Part shown: positions 1 to 15,489 of the stretch, one piece after another
Layout of the letters: every line of letters begins with the position of its first letter
Position numbering within the stretch: position 1 is the first letter of the stretch
Source of the DNA: Pelomyxa schiedti
Taxonomy: Eukaryota; Evosea; Pelobiontida; Pelomyxidae
DNA: 64,000 bases
Direction of reading: 5' to 3'
NCBI GenBank assembly: GCA_020536535.1
Contig: JAHLWZ010000808.1
Coordinates: forward strand, 62,001-126,000
Notes under the pieces: generated by a model
Databases searched by the model: none
Seen by the model: the letters and a program-made list of their open reading frames with translations, nothing else
Told to the model about the DNA's origin: nothing
Program-made: the position numbers and the translations under genes

Positions 1-2144
1 ATCAAGCTCTGTTGTCGTTGTTGAAGAGTTTGAAAAGAACGTACACGCTGTACGGCGCTATGCCGGGGACGTACGACCCGAAGTCGTTTTCTCTGTCACC
101 AAGCGAGGCTACGGCGGCAAAAACGACCAAGGCCAGCGACGATGCGGGCGAGAGACCGACCGCGGCGAAAAAACCTGAAAAGTCAACCAGGAGAGATTAC
201 AGCCCCAGCGATGCTGTGAAGGTTAGGCTCTTGACCAAGATCTCGGGAGAATATGCGAACGTTCCGGCTGCTACTCCAGCCGCTGCGCCGGCTCAGCCAA
301 CCAAAAAACGTCAGAGGAAGACCTCCAAGGCATCCACACCAACGGAAACTGAATCTATGCCAGTGGAAAGTCCCGTCACAGTAACTGGCCCTCATCCACA
401 CCCGTCGGCACCAGGTTCTTGAATTCTTACATTATGCATGCAACTAACGAGTTTCTCTTTTCAGGTGTCTCTTTAACAGAAAACACAGCTGTCCCGGGAA
501 GGCAGCCTTCTAGTGCGGCCAAGACAGCTGTAATTGAGGACATGGACGAGTAAGATATAATCCCTTTTTTTTCTATGTGATGACAAAATAACCAACAACC
601 AAAAGAGCTGCAGTCGATGCAAGCATTAATGCAAGCCTTTCAGCAATCCGTCAAACTGCACATGAGCATCTCCCCTCTACATCCACATCTTCCACTACCC
701 CAAATAACCTGGCTCTTGTTAAATCCTATCAAGTTCCTCTACTTAGTGACATTGGAAAACCAGAGTGGCATCCCCCCTGGAAATTATATAGAGTACTTAA
801 CCTCCACTTCTGTTGTAAGCTGATTCTATGCAGGTCATAGCAGGTCATCTTGGTTGGGTTCGTTCAGTTTGCGTTGATCCAGCAAATGAATGGTTTGCAA
901 CAGGTTCTGCTGACAGAACAATCAAGGTGAAAAGGTTGAAATGCCGGAAATGGCTTAACTTTAATCAAAGATATGGGACCTTGCAACAGGGCAGCTCAAG
1001 TTGACCCTTACTGGGCACATCAACTCAGTACGTGGCTTGGCAGTAAGTGCAAAGCACCCTTATTTGTTCTCGTGTGCAGAAGATAAAATGGTAAAATGCT
1101 GGGATTTGGAGTATAACAAGGGTATGTTATCTTCTGCAATATGCTAGCTAGACAGTAATTCCTATTCTAGTTGTCAGGCAGTACCACGGCCATTTAAGTG
1201 GTGTGTATTGCTTATCTTTGCATCCCACTCTCGATTTGCTTACTACTGGTGGACGAGACTCTGTGTGCCGGGTAAAACACCGACTCCTGCGTAAAACACT
1301 TTACATCCTGTAGGTGTGGGATATCAGAACAAAAGCACAGGTTCACGTGCTTGAAGGCCACAATAACACTGTTTCGTCAATTTGCTCACAGGGACCAGAT
1401 CCACAGATTATATCTGGTAGTGCTGATACAACTATCAAGTGTGAATCTACTCTAATTTACCATTTACTAACAGTAACCTAGGTATTGGGATCTGGCAGAG
1501 GGGCGTTGTATAACTACTCTTACCCACCATAAAAAGGGAATACGAAGCATGGCTATTCATCATACAGAGTATTTTACCAAACTCGGTAACTTTCGATTTA
1601 TTGGTACCAGGTTTACCATGATGTCGGGTGCAGCAGATAACCTTAAAAAGTGGCGACTTCCGAAAGGTGAGTTCATGACCAACTTCACTGGGCACAACAG
1701 CGTTGTTAATGCGATCGCCTTATCTTCGGATAACGTTCTAGTCAGTGGTGGAGACAACGGTTCGTTTCTAACATTTCCTAGGGTTTTTTACCTGACATTT
1801 CATTAGGGTCACTGTATTTCTGGGATTGGAAAACTGGTTACAACTTCCAGCAAGAGCAGACAAAACCACAACCCGGTCTTGTTTAAAGCGCGTTGTATAC
1901 TGGTACTTACACAACCCTCAGGTTCTCTCGAGAGTGAAGCCGGTATTTATGCTTTGTCATTTGATCAGACAAGCCTAAGGCTCATCACATGTGAAGCCGA
2001 TAAATCTGTCAAACTGTGGAAAATGGATGAGGAAGCAGTAAGACTCCAAATCCTACTTTCAATTCCTTACTTGCTTTTTCCAAGACTCCTGAGACCCACC
2101 CCGTCAAGAACTGGAGAGTTCCAAAAGACAAAAAGAAGTTTTAA
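1..2144 (+). CDS. PLRG1: PLRG1/PRL1 WD40 splicing factor, 5' partial, about 10 introns
   Basis: WD40 scaffold of the Prp19-associated (NTC) complex, which acts in spliceosome activation in the nucleus. The frame is open from the left edge; the start codon lies outside the window. [13 protein letters not shown] matches the conserved start region of the family. After a low-complexity Ala/Pro/Lys stretch comes the family hallmark [12 protein letters not shown] (about 765-792), followed by seven WD repeats, for example [18 protein letters not shown] and GSADRTIK (835-930) and [13 protein letters not shown] near 1630-1670. The end reads [19 protein letters not shown] and stops at 2142-2144, like the human C-terminus. 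Introns are about 40-55 nt, for example 793-833 and 1261-1314, each GT..AG. The next gene ends only 42 bp away on the other strand. Identity is firm; small exon-edge errors are possible. Confidence 0.93.
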
Positions 2145-2186
2145 ACTGCTTAACAAGAGAATTTCTTCATCAACCACAAACAATTC

Positions 2187-3122
2187 CTAAATCAGTTTCT
2201 TTACTCTCAAGAAAAATTTGAGTGAGTGTAGGCCCCAGAAGGAAAATCCTAACAACAAAAGCATTTGCAGCAAAGCCCAAATGTACATTCGTTTCACGGT
2301 TTTGTCTGAACCGGTTGCAAATGCGTCCATCTTTGCTCTCTGAAGACAATTTGGTGAGTTGCTTTGCACATGAATTCAGGTGGGCTACTTGATAATAAAC
2401 TTCTGCTTTCATCTGTTCTACAACATCATTGGCGTGCCTGATAGAAAGCTGGCACCGAAATGAGTTTAGGAGAACTGGGTGTAAGTTACCACCTCAATTG
2501 CCGAGATATGAAAAGCAGAATAGTCCACAGCGTGAGCTCCTGTTTTGATTGACACTTGTAGTTTGACATGGGCACCAAACCAGCGGGAGGTATTGGTGGC
2601 AAAGCAAACTTGGTGTTCCCCAGCAACCTTTCATAACATTATGAAGAGTGTGAATAGAGACTACGGAAGGCATACTTCTGAAGTGAACCTGAAACTTTCA
2701 CACACGGAATCGTCAACTGATAGTACATGTTCTCCATCAGGATCCACAAGCCAAGCCCTCACTCCGATTTTATCAAGGGTGTCAGTTCCTCTATCCAAAA
2801 CAGAACTCTTCGACAGTGGCCCAACAATGCAGTATCTCACTAAAAAGAGGCAGTGTCATTTCCATGTAACAAAAGCGAGGGGGGGAAAAAAATACCCAAA
2901 CCAATACTGTCAATCCTCATAGCACGACTACATACCATGCAGGAGAGTCAATTCAGGAAGGTCTGCAATGAAGCATTTTGTACGGCCAGGCACGAGGTTG
3001 GCGTCAAACATTGCACCCACATTCTGACTGAATCCGCACAAAAAAAGAACCAGCACAGCCACATCAATACCCACCAGTATGTTCCGATATCCACGACACC
3101 CCATGTGCACGCGCACTCCCAT
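2187..3122 (-). CDS. p24/TMED (emp24/gp25L) family cargo receptor
   Basis: Type I membrane protein of the early secretory pathway; the family cycles between ER and Golgi in COPI/COPII vesicles. Exon 1 (3122-2930) codes for a signal peptide with hydrophobic core ILVGIDVAVLVLFLCGF. A GOLD-type lumenal domain follows, with a Cys pair at TKCFIADLP and VCFATNTSRWF. A coiled-coil segment with KAEVYYQ leads to one membrane span (MYIWALLQMLLLLGFSFW). The cytosolic tail HSLKFFLRVKKLI carries the FF and dibasic KK signals typical of p24 proteins. Four or five exons are separated by introns of about 50-95 nt. The last intron (about 49 nt) is needed to join the helix to the tail, which lie in different frames. 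The subfamily (alpha, beta, gamma or delta) cannot be told. Met8 could also be the start. Confidence 0.85.
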
Positions 3123-3281
3123 AACAGCAGTTTCCCACGGTTCTAAACGGTTGGAGCCAACACAGACCTCTCATGATTACGCCCCAACCCCAGGAAAACG
3201 AAACGGTTTTGCTGAAGTTTTGATTCGTTTCTCAGAAAAACAACCAGAGCGGTCAAGACGGGAGGGACCGAGTCGTTTAGC

Positions 3282-6622
<3,341 letters not shown>

Positions 6623-6841
6623 AAAAAAAGTCGTTTTTCAGAGAAATCAGAGGAAGTTCTTTTTATTCATGTACGGTCACAACTAAACCAGAGCAACCTT
6701 TGCAAAACATTTTGAACTTGTAGCGATATTGCGGGGGCGTTATCTTTATCACACTGGAATTTCTTTTGAAGGAAATAGTCTCCACAGACCCACCCTCACT
6801 CAGCAGGTCCTGTACATTGCGTTATTCAGAACAACATGTGT

Positions 6842-9277
6842 TCACATCGTTTCTACCTGAGTGATTGTATCAATCACGTCTTTGATTGTCTGGTTTGGTT
6901 CCACAAGCACAGATAAACATTCGCCTTTGATTTCCACTTCAACCAGAACATGTTCCTCCTCGACCACTTCCTGCCTCTGAACTGGTAGTGGTTGTACTTG
7001 CATTGAAGTGGGAGGTGGAGCTGCAGGTGTGAGTGCAGGTGCCGTTGGGGTTGGAGTTGGCACAGTTGTTGAAGATGCTGCAGTCTGGTGTTCCCCTGGT
7101 TGTGTGTGCTGGGGTACAGACTGGGCTTGCTGAGGAGGTGGCACTTGTGCCTGAGGTCGGGGTTGTGAGTCGGTGGTCTTGGTAATTCCTGGTTCTCCGG
7201 CTTCCTTCTTTTTTTGCTGTAATTCCATGAACTTGGGCTTTCCAAGAATAGTCACAAGGGTGCCGAATAATGAGCCATTCACTGCAATATGGACATCAGA
7301 AAAGATGATCTTTTCTGCCAGAGCCTTGCTTTTAGAAGCATTTAGTGCCGACACGAATGAACTGAGATAAATCTTATTGGGAGTACTATAATCTGCTTCT
7401 GAGCCAGCAAAGAGCTCTGGGTGATCTAGAACAGCTTCAGGGTTCTGCTGCGCAATTCCATTAAGTGTTGACGAATCCAGCCGAGAAGCTAGCACAGGAT
7501 ACCGCAGGATGCATGCTGGTTGTCCTCTGGCAAGTGCATTGAGAGTTTGTGAGTTCACTTTGAACAAATTTCTGTTTATGTACTCAGCAAGTAAGGAAAC
7601 GATCTTGGGATCTAAGAGAAGTTAAAAGAGAGCACTATGTGCAATGTCATACTGGATGCTGCCTCTTTCAAGGAGAATTCGAGCGCTTGAGAAGCAGAAG
7701 AACCATAGATAGTACCCTCTGTATCATACTGCAGAAGAAATTCCAGTAATTCAACAGACCCCAGGGTACAAGCAATGGATATAGGTGTAGGAAGACCACT
7801 AGTCTGGCCTCGGAGCAATCCAGGAAGTGCCATTGGTGGAGTATGCTCGAAAATGCACCGTAAGATTTGAATTATCACAGGGAAAACTGCACTTCCACAG
7901 TGCAGGTATCTAGACACCATTGCACTTACGATGTCATGGGTAGTGACTGTGATGTGGGAGATTTTTTCTTCTAACTGTTCAGGAGTAGATAATGCCAGGA
8001 GCTGCCGCTTTTCATATGTAGAAGAGGAACTGGAAAAGGGTTACACAATTACAAATATTAGCCATACGAGATTAGTCTAATTTCTTTTATGCAGCTAGTG
8101 CAAGCAACAAACACGGTATTGTCTGCCAAATCTATGCAAATTCCACGGCAATTTTGAAGGCATGTGCTCTGCAGAGTACCGTCGGCCATCGTATTACGTA
8201 TTCCGCCAGATTGTGGTACTAATTGTTCGTTAGAAGAAGCCGTGAGGAAAACAAACATACTGCAAAATGACATAGTTTCATCACAGACCCAAAGGTTTCC
8301 TTGAAGGTCACACAAAATTCCTTTTATTTGATTTGGCCACCTTGTATATGCGGTTCTTGGCGGTTCTATCCCATTGACAGTATCTTTTACATGTCAAAAG
8401 GTGTCCATGTGCAAGAAACTACCATTCAAAGGGACTTCCCAGACCAACTTAGTGGAATCAAGGACGTAAAGGATCTGGCGAATGGGGTCTAGTGCCAAGT
8501 GTTCTGGATGGGAAAGCGAAAGAGTAAGTCCGTCTGTATTTTGGACACTCCAATTTGCTCCTCGTACAACGGTAACATTTCCTAAGTGGTGATGGGTGGT
8601 GGCTTGAGACAAGAGGAAAGTAAACCTTCTGCAATTTTTCTGATACAGTTGTTATTGTAGTCCGCCACATATATCACCCCCGAAATGGGATCTGACACCA
8701 TACCCATCGGACCATTGAATTTACATTCACTTAGAGGCCCGTCTTGACATCCAGACACGCAATTTCCCGCAAAAAGGCTCACTGTGTTTTCTTCTAGGAA
8801 GTTGGATTGAAAAGAATGGAAAAGCAATTTCTACCATGAATCTTTCTAATGCAGTTACTGCCAGTATCTGAGACGAGCAGTGCCCCATCTCTTGTGACTA
8901 CCATGCTGTGAATACGCCTAAATAAAGCTTCCGAAACAGGGCCGTCACGATAACCGTGCTCATTTTCTGGATTACGCGGAAGTATTGTAGTGACATTTTT
9001 GTCTGTGGATAGAAACTAAGTCAGCTTGTGGGAACTGTGTCGATAGACGACCTGTTATCTTTCGGATAACATTATATCCTTCTTCCAGAACATACAACTC
9101 CATCCTCAAGAAATCAAAAGCCATTCCTGAGGCATAAGTAAAACTGGAGCTACTCCTTGGCCCGTCATTGTACCCAGACTGATACTGGAACTGATAGTAG
9201 TTCTCTGATACCTTGTACTGTTGACTTAGAGCTCCTGCCTTGGTGGACACAGTATATAGGTTAGGGTGTGCTAACAT
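6842..9277 (-). CDS. NHL-repeat protein with helical C-terminal region and Pro/Thr-rich linker
   Basis: No exact family recognised. The N-terminal half (9277-about 8090) has at least four NHL beta-propeller blades. Each shows the DGP...F...G/M pattern and ends in an I-R-K-I-like strand: SGYNDGPRSSSSFTYASGMA...NVIRKI, YRDGPVSEALF...NCIRKI and CQDGPLSECKFNGPMGM...NNNCIRKI. The C-terminal half is helical: ATG-rich exon 7920-7620 with PISIACTLGSVELLEFLLQ (ankyrin-like), then 7600-7200. After that comes a Pro/Gln/Thr linker, and a short segment HVLVEVEIKGECLSVLVEP near the stop that could be the start of a ubiquitin-like fold. Several introns of about 45 nt are evident. The start at 9277 is a guess; an upstream exon is possible. 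NHL proteins are usually interaction scaffolds or secreted propellers; no signal peptide is seen. It could be two genes, split near 8050. Confidence 0.62.
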
Positions 9278-9446
9278 GATCGAGTTTCTCTGTTTTAGGT
9301 AATGAGAAAAATGGACTTTGTTGTAAAAGAGATACTTTCTCACCAAAAACTAACTTGGTGGGAACTTGCTTTTGTACGTCATTTATGGAGGGATTCAATT
9401 GCGGGGAACCACTTTTTTTTTTCGTACAGTAAAACATTGATCTAAT

Positions 9447-12400
9447 TTACACATTCATTCTCTTTTTGAATTTTCCCCAGCCTTCTTGCAGCTTCATCTT
9501 AGAGGCAGAAGCCATGTCAGTCAACTGTTCTGGTAATTCAATGTTGATGCCTGGGGTGTTGGGGTTGTGTGAGGATGCTGATGATGGGTGAGATGTGTGT
9601 GGTATGGAAGGTAGACTGCTTGGGGGTACTGAAGGAAGGGAGGGAAACAGTGAGGTGAGTTTGTTCCCACTAGGTGCCGGCATGGGTGTGGGAGTTGGTG
9701 TGGGTGGTGGTGCGGGTGCAGTTGTAGTTGTAATTGTGGCTGTAGGTGGGGGCGCCGGTCCAGGTGTTGTGCTGGTTTTAGGTGCCGCTGCCGCAGTGGT
9801 CGCGGCGGCAGTGTGGGGTGTGGGTTGGTTCCCTGGCGGCATTGAAGGGGTGGTTGAAGTCCCAGGTACTGATGGGAGGGAAGTTTGTGATATTGATGGT
9901 AGGGTGGCTATTGCTGGAAGGTGGGTATGGGATGGAGAATTCGTTGCGCTTGGTGCTGGTTTTGGTTGTGGTTGTGGTTGTGGTGCTGCTGAGGCTGTGT
10001 GAGTGACAGTGTGTGCCGGTTGCGGTGGAGGGTTTACCTTCGCCGGCGGAGGTTTTGTGTGTTCAGTATTTGATGTTTGTTGATGTTGTGAGTGCTGTGG
10101 GTGAAGCATAAACTGTGCTACTTTTGCTAAAGCGTCAGCTGGAGATTGGGAGGGTGTACTCACCGATGTAGCACTTGCTGAAGGGCGAGGTTGAGTTGAG
10201 ATTGGAGATGGGACAGCTGTGGATGGGGGACGTGATGTAGTAGAAGGTGGCAACTGTGGCACTAATGGTGCCGAGACAGTAGATTTTTCTATTAGAACAC
10301 TAGGAGCAGGTTCAGTAGACGGAACTGAAGCTGCAGCGGCTTGGGTCTCAGCGGTCTTCTGTTGTTTAAGCACTTGTTCTGTAAGGGTTTTAATTCGCTC
10401 TTTGTCATACTCTGCCTCTCGCTCAAGGGCACTTATTTTCTTTCAAGAAATGAACTCTTAAGAAGGAAGGTAAGGGAAGCAAACAGCTTTCAAGGCGTCT
10501 AAGTCGCTATCTTTGTTTTTGATTTCAGTCTTCATCGTAGAATTTTCAGATTCCTATGTCTGGTAAGGTATAGCAAAATATGGATGCTTTTTTTTATTAC
10601 TAGAGCAGTTATTCTTGCCCGAAACAGGGTCAATGCGTCTTCATGTGCCTGATTTTTTACACGTATTTCATCTTTAAGTAACACTATTTGAGATTCGGCT
10701 TTCTTTCTTAGCTGCTCAGCCCTTTACGTCAGTCAGGTGTGTGAATATGAACACAATATACAGACTCTGTATTCACAACAGTGAGACTCTCAATAATAGA
10801 TTTCATCTGACGCATAGGAACAGAGGGGAATTGCTCTTCAAGCATACGTAAAAATCTTTTTGAGGTTACTACTTATTGGTACTGATCAGTCTGCCATACC
10901 TGCGATTTTCTGACGCTAATGCATTATTCTTTGCCGTTAAATCTTCGTTTTCCTGCATGAGGGAGTTTATCTGCAAACATATTAAGTGCCAGCCCAAAAC
11001 TTCAAACACATGTACTTTGTGGGCTTTGGCATCTTCTGATGTCAAACGGGCCAGCAGGTCACATTTGACAACTACAAATTGCTGCTCCAAATTGGAATAT
11101 GCTTCTTGTGTCTGATGCAGTTGCTTTTGTAAGGTGTCTGTTTCAACTCTGAATTACGGTGTTGGGAGGTCCCAAAAAGCTTAAAAAGGGTACTGATGAT
11201 TCTTGGCTTGTAGACTGAGTTCCTCACTCATAGCTTGCTTGAGTCGGTCTAAAGTTGCATTTGGTTGGTTGATCAGTCTCATGTGTATCAAGGGACCTAA
11301 GAAAAATTGAATGCAATAGTTTGATAAGATCAATTATACCTGCAGAACCAGGAGTCATGCAGGCTGGGTTCCATTTAGGACCATGGAATGCAAGATCCAC
11401 ATTTTCAAGTTGCAACTCCACCGATTGTTCAACTAATGTACTCGTCAGTGCTGTTTCATGTTCCAAGGAGTTTATTTGTCAAGGAAATTGACTCACCGAT
11501 GTCAATTAGAGGAGTGTCTGGCGCAGGATTTAGAGCCTTTATCTTTTCTCTGTTTTTCTTGATCTTTTCCCCTATCAGCAACAACTTGTCTGGGACGGTT
11601 CCAGAAGCCTGTGACGCATGAATCCAGATTTCATTTAGTTCATTTGTACCTGAATTTGAAAGCTTGAAACAGAAACAGAGCCCCGAGCAGAGAGGCGCTT
11701 CTGTGTGAATGTAAACGCACAGTATTTGGAAAAATAAAACCTCAGATAACGCCAATTCCCCTTTATAAGAAATCTCGACCATGGATTCATTTTTATTGAC
11801 AATAGCTTCTCCAATGGTTGACCCACTTCCGCCGATTGGTAGAAGATGGAAGGTCACAGGATTTCCTGGGAAGCTGAGTAACCTCCCCTGAAGGAAGTTA
11901 AATTAAATTCGGTAATCACTAGGTACTACCTGTATCCCCTTACAGGTGGCTGAAACAATAGACAAAAAGACAGAAAGAAAAGGTCAGTCTACAAAAGATA
12001 CATGTTGTTCCCAACCAAAAAAACTGAAAGGCACTACAGGAATCAAAGAAGTTTCTAAGGTGCATTTTGTTTCTTCAATAAGCACAGAACACAGCTGTTC
12101 TTCTTGGTCTTTGGAAGAATTATTGATGTAGTTGGTTTATTTTTTTAGGAAGGAATTACCTGTAGTTTGTCGAGAAAAAATATTAGTGACATCTTGGACT
12201 GTTTTGAAAGTAGCCAAAGATTCCTCAGAAAGAGAGCCAATGTAATCTTTTGAGTGTGGGTTTTAAGATCTTATTGGAGGAGGTACCAAGGACTTCAGTA
12301 ATTGATGTTGTTGAGGCTGATATATCAACTTTCACTGGGCCCAACGTGAATTTACTCTGTGTCCTATCTTTGTTAATACTACAAAGGGCATTTGTGGGTA

Positions 12401-15258
12401 CCTTAGATTCAATAATGAAAGGGGGTGCACAGGAATTGCGTTTTGGTGAGCGGTTGTTACAGAAGTAGATGTATGTGGACCATGGGAATTGGTTATGGGA
12501 GGTGAATGTGGAATTGTAGCAGTAACACTAGCGAGTACAGTTAGCCCCTTCCGTATTGTGGAAGACAAGATCTGCACATGAGGTTTTAGGATTGCAAGTA
12601 ATGCAATAAGTGAGGATTCTGTTCCACAGTTAGTGATTTTCAATTTGATCTCCTATACGATGTAATGACAGGATGACTGAAGATATTTGTGCATCAAATT
12701 GCCCTTTTGCAATTTCTTGCTAGTAAACTTAGAAGACAAAAAAAAAAAAAAAAGATAAACCGTGGGATCTAGGGTGACATTGAAATTTTTAGTAAAAAGC
12801 TGCCAGGGTGCAACCTCAAACTAAAAAGGAAAAACAGTGAGCTGGAAGACATATTAAACTATGCGTTGTAAAAACCTGAACGGCAATGGATATGGGGTGA
12901 AGTAAAAGGGGTGCCGAAGAAGCATTCTCCCCTCGTTCTATAGAATCACAAAACCCAAGGGAAAGTGCATCAAAAGATAACTATCAAAAAGTTACCAGTC
13001 ATCATTAAGGAACAGAACGTTACTGTTGCTGGTAGTCCGGGGTTTGTGGGATCCACTTGGGTGTTCGGTTTGTTTACCAGACAACACATAGATTTTAGGT
13101 GAACTGCCAGTGTATGAGGAGATAGATTGCATCGCAGTTTCACAAGAATGTCCCCTACCTATGAGTAGACAAGAATTTATTTGTTAAACTTGAGGTCATT
13201 CATGAAATGGGTCAACATTCACGGTCATCTGGCATTTCTTCAGCTTTTGTAAATGCTTAGCCAGGGGAGTTGTTGGTGTGCTACCAGATGATAATGAGGG
13301 AGCCAAAACTATGCCTGCCAGATTTTGAAATATTGGACTTGTGATTAATGCATAGTCCTGTGCATCAACAAACATTTCAAGTGGCGCTACTTCAATTCCA
13401 AGTTCAGCCAGTCCCCCTTTCATCACGAATCTGCCAGTTGTTAATGAACTCTGGAGAATGAGGGGAATGGGGCCTACTGTATTTGCAAGAATTTCTTTTC
13501 TGGATGGGTGGAAAGTAATGGTGGGACTTTTAACTGAGGTGATTTGATTACAAAGGAAGATAATCCGGCGGAAATAGACAACAGAAGGTGTTTTCTCTTT
13601 TTTTTGGTAGAGTGACCAGTGGGGTCTGTGATAGCTCTAAGAGCTGTTACTTAGAGAAATTAGGTAATCTTAACCTACTGGTCTAGGGTTGAGGCAACCA
13701 TAGCATTTAGACCATGTGCTTCAGCATAAAGGGCTCCAAACTTGATGTGCATTGTTGATATGTTGGCCTCCATGGAAACTATAAGTCCACTGTCTTGGGA
13801 GTCCTTCTAAAAGTTAAAACGTTGCGTAAAATGGCTTGTGTGTTGTACTGTTTCTTCAATTTCGAGTTCTGGTGTCAAATCCTGTGTAAAGTTAGAATGG
13901 AAACAAAGTAAAAAGTTCGCCAGGTACCTCGAGATCTGCATCTACAGTAGGTAACTCTTCACCTTCGTTCTCGCCATGTGACAGGGTCTCCAATTCCAGT
14001 CCCAGTCCCGGGATGTTTATTTCCGCCACTTAGGTATTTAGACATTTCCCACCATTTCATGGTTGTACCTTTAGCTCCAGAAGTGTCGCGAGAGAAACAC
14101 CATTGAGTAGCTGCCAGGAAATGAAAGCCGATGCCAAGGCTGCTATCGTCCAGTGAAACATCGATAGTAGGGACGCTTCCACCCAATTTCACTTCAATAA
14201 GCCGGCCTGTCTTAGCATGCCTCAAGATTGCTACCTTCACATTTTTTTGGTTAGAGAATTATTATTCCTTATGCCTAGATACATGGCTGTTAAATGGAGC
14301 GATAGACATAATGTGTAGTGGAGCAGGTTTGGTGACAGGAGCATGGTCAGTAGAGTCTCTTGTGTGGCAAAGAGATACTGTTATCTGAGAGGAAAGTTAT
14401 GTAAGACTACATCCCTTTGTGTGCAAATACCTGTCCAAGGACAATCTCCTTATAAATTGTGACCTCTCGCTTTCCTGCATTCATTTGCTTGAGTACTTCC
14501 AGATCAACAACCTTACGATTGTTGGAAAAGAAAAGTCAGAACGCACCTACCCTTCTTTGTGAATTAGTAGAGAACAAATCAAAAGAATCCACAGTGATTT
14601 CACAGAATTGAGTGCATTTAAGAAAGTGTGCTTGTAAGTGCATGTTTGTGACTTGTACATGAACATTTTCCAACAGTGTGTCAATAAAACCACGGGACTC
14701 TGTAGAATCTGTATTTCCTCTAAATGTAACGAGGAGTGAGGATAATTCTTGTGTGTCAAAATTTTAACAAACAAACAGGGAGTGCTGTGAAATTAATTAC
14801 TGAAAAAGGGAAATACTGACATACTTCAAAATTTTCTTCACTGCAGACATGTCAGGTAAAACTACAAGTTCTTCTGCCTCTTTTATAATTACATTTACAT
14901 CTGAAATGCTCACAAATATAGGTTCATGCTTCAAGTTTGTCCAGGGGACCTGAATAAAATGAATTCCAGTAAGAGCAAGTAGGAGGAAGTAATACTCGAA
15001 TTTTTAGAGCTCCCACAGTAACACGCTTAAGCTCCAACGTTGGGGGAAGGTGCATCAAGTGTTGGACAACCTGTTCATTCAATTCTTTCCCCATTATTCG
15101 AAATTCACGCACTGCAATAAGCAAAATCGTAGAATACCCATGTTGTTCAAGCGCACTTCGCCCTTCAACAAGCTCAATGACATGTTTTTGTCCGAAGATC
15201 TCAAGAACACCCTCATGTAGTCACGCAGCACCTTGTTCAACACTCCCGCTGCCGCCAT
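9447..15258 (-). CDS. Chorein-N bridge-like lipid-transfer protein (BLTP3/UHRF1BP1-like) with coiled coil and Pro/Thr-rich tail
   Basis: The first exons read as a chorein (VPS13-like) N-terminus: MAAAGVLNKVLRDYMRVFLR, then SLSLLKGEVRLNN. A 51-nt intron joins this to ELNEQVVQHLMHLPPTLELK, and another leads to VPWTNLKHEPIFVSI. This is the order of VPS13 and UHRF1BP1/BLTP3, which move lipids along a hydrophobic groove at membrane contact sites. The middle (about 14800-11400) is many short beta-rich exons. A coiled coil follows (about 11100-10400, for example NSLMQENEDLTAKNNALASE). The last exon (10373-9447) is a 300-residue Pro/Thr/Ser/Ala-rich tail ending in a basic stretch GWGKFKKRMNV. A C-terminal coiled coil is also typical of the BLTP3 branch. 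About 25 introns are implied, not all resolved; treating it as one gene is an inference from continuous strand and content. Confidence 0.7.
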
Positions 15259-15489
15259 TTATTCCCTTTTTCTCGTCCTTCCGCCTCCTTTTTGTTGACT
15301 TCTCTTGTTTCGAGTGGTTTTTTTTATGAACTTTTGATCTAGATGGTAGGTTTTTTTTTGTTCGTTTTTTTTGTTTGGGTGCTAGGCATTCCTACCCGGA
15401 TGCCATTGGCATTAGGGTTTTTTTTAATCCTAATTCTTTTTGAGGGATGGTATTTGGAATCCACCACCAAGAAGTGCTAAGAGAGCCTC

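Noticed and set aside
9595-10002. Plus-strand Gly/Val-rich frame
   Set aside because: Antisense of the Pro/Thr-rich tail exon of the lipid-transfer gene.
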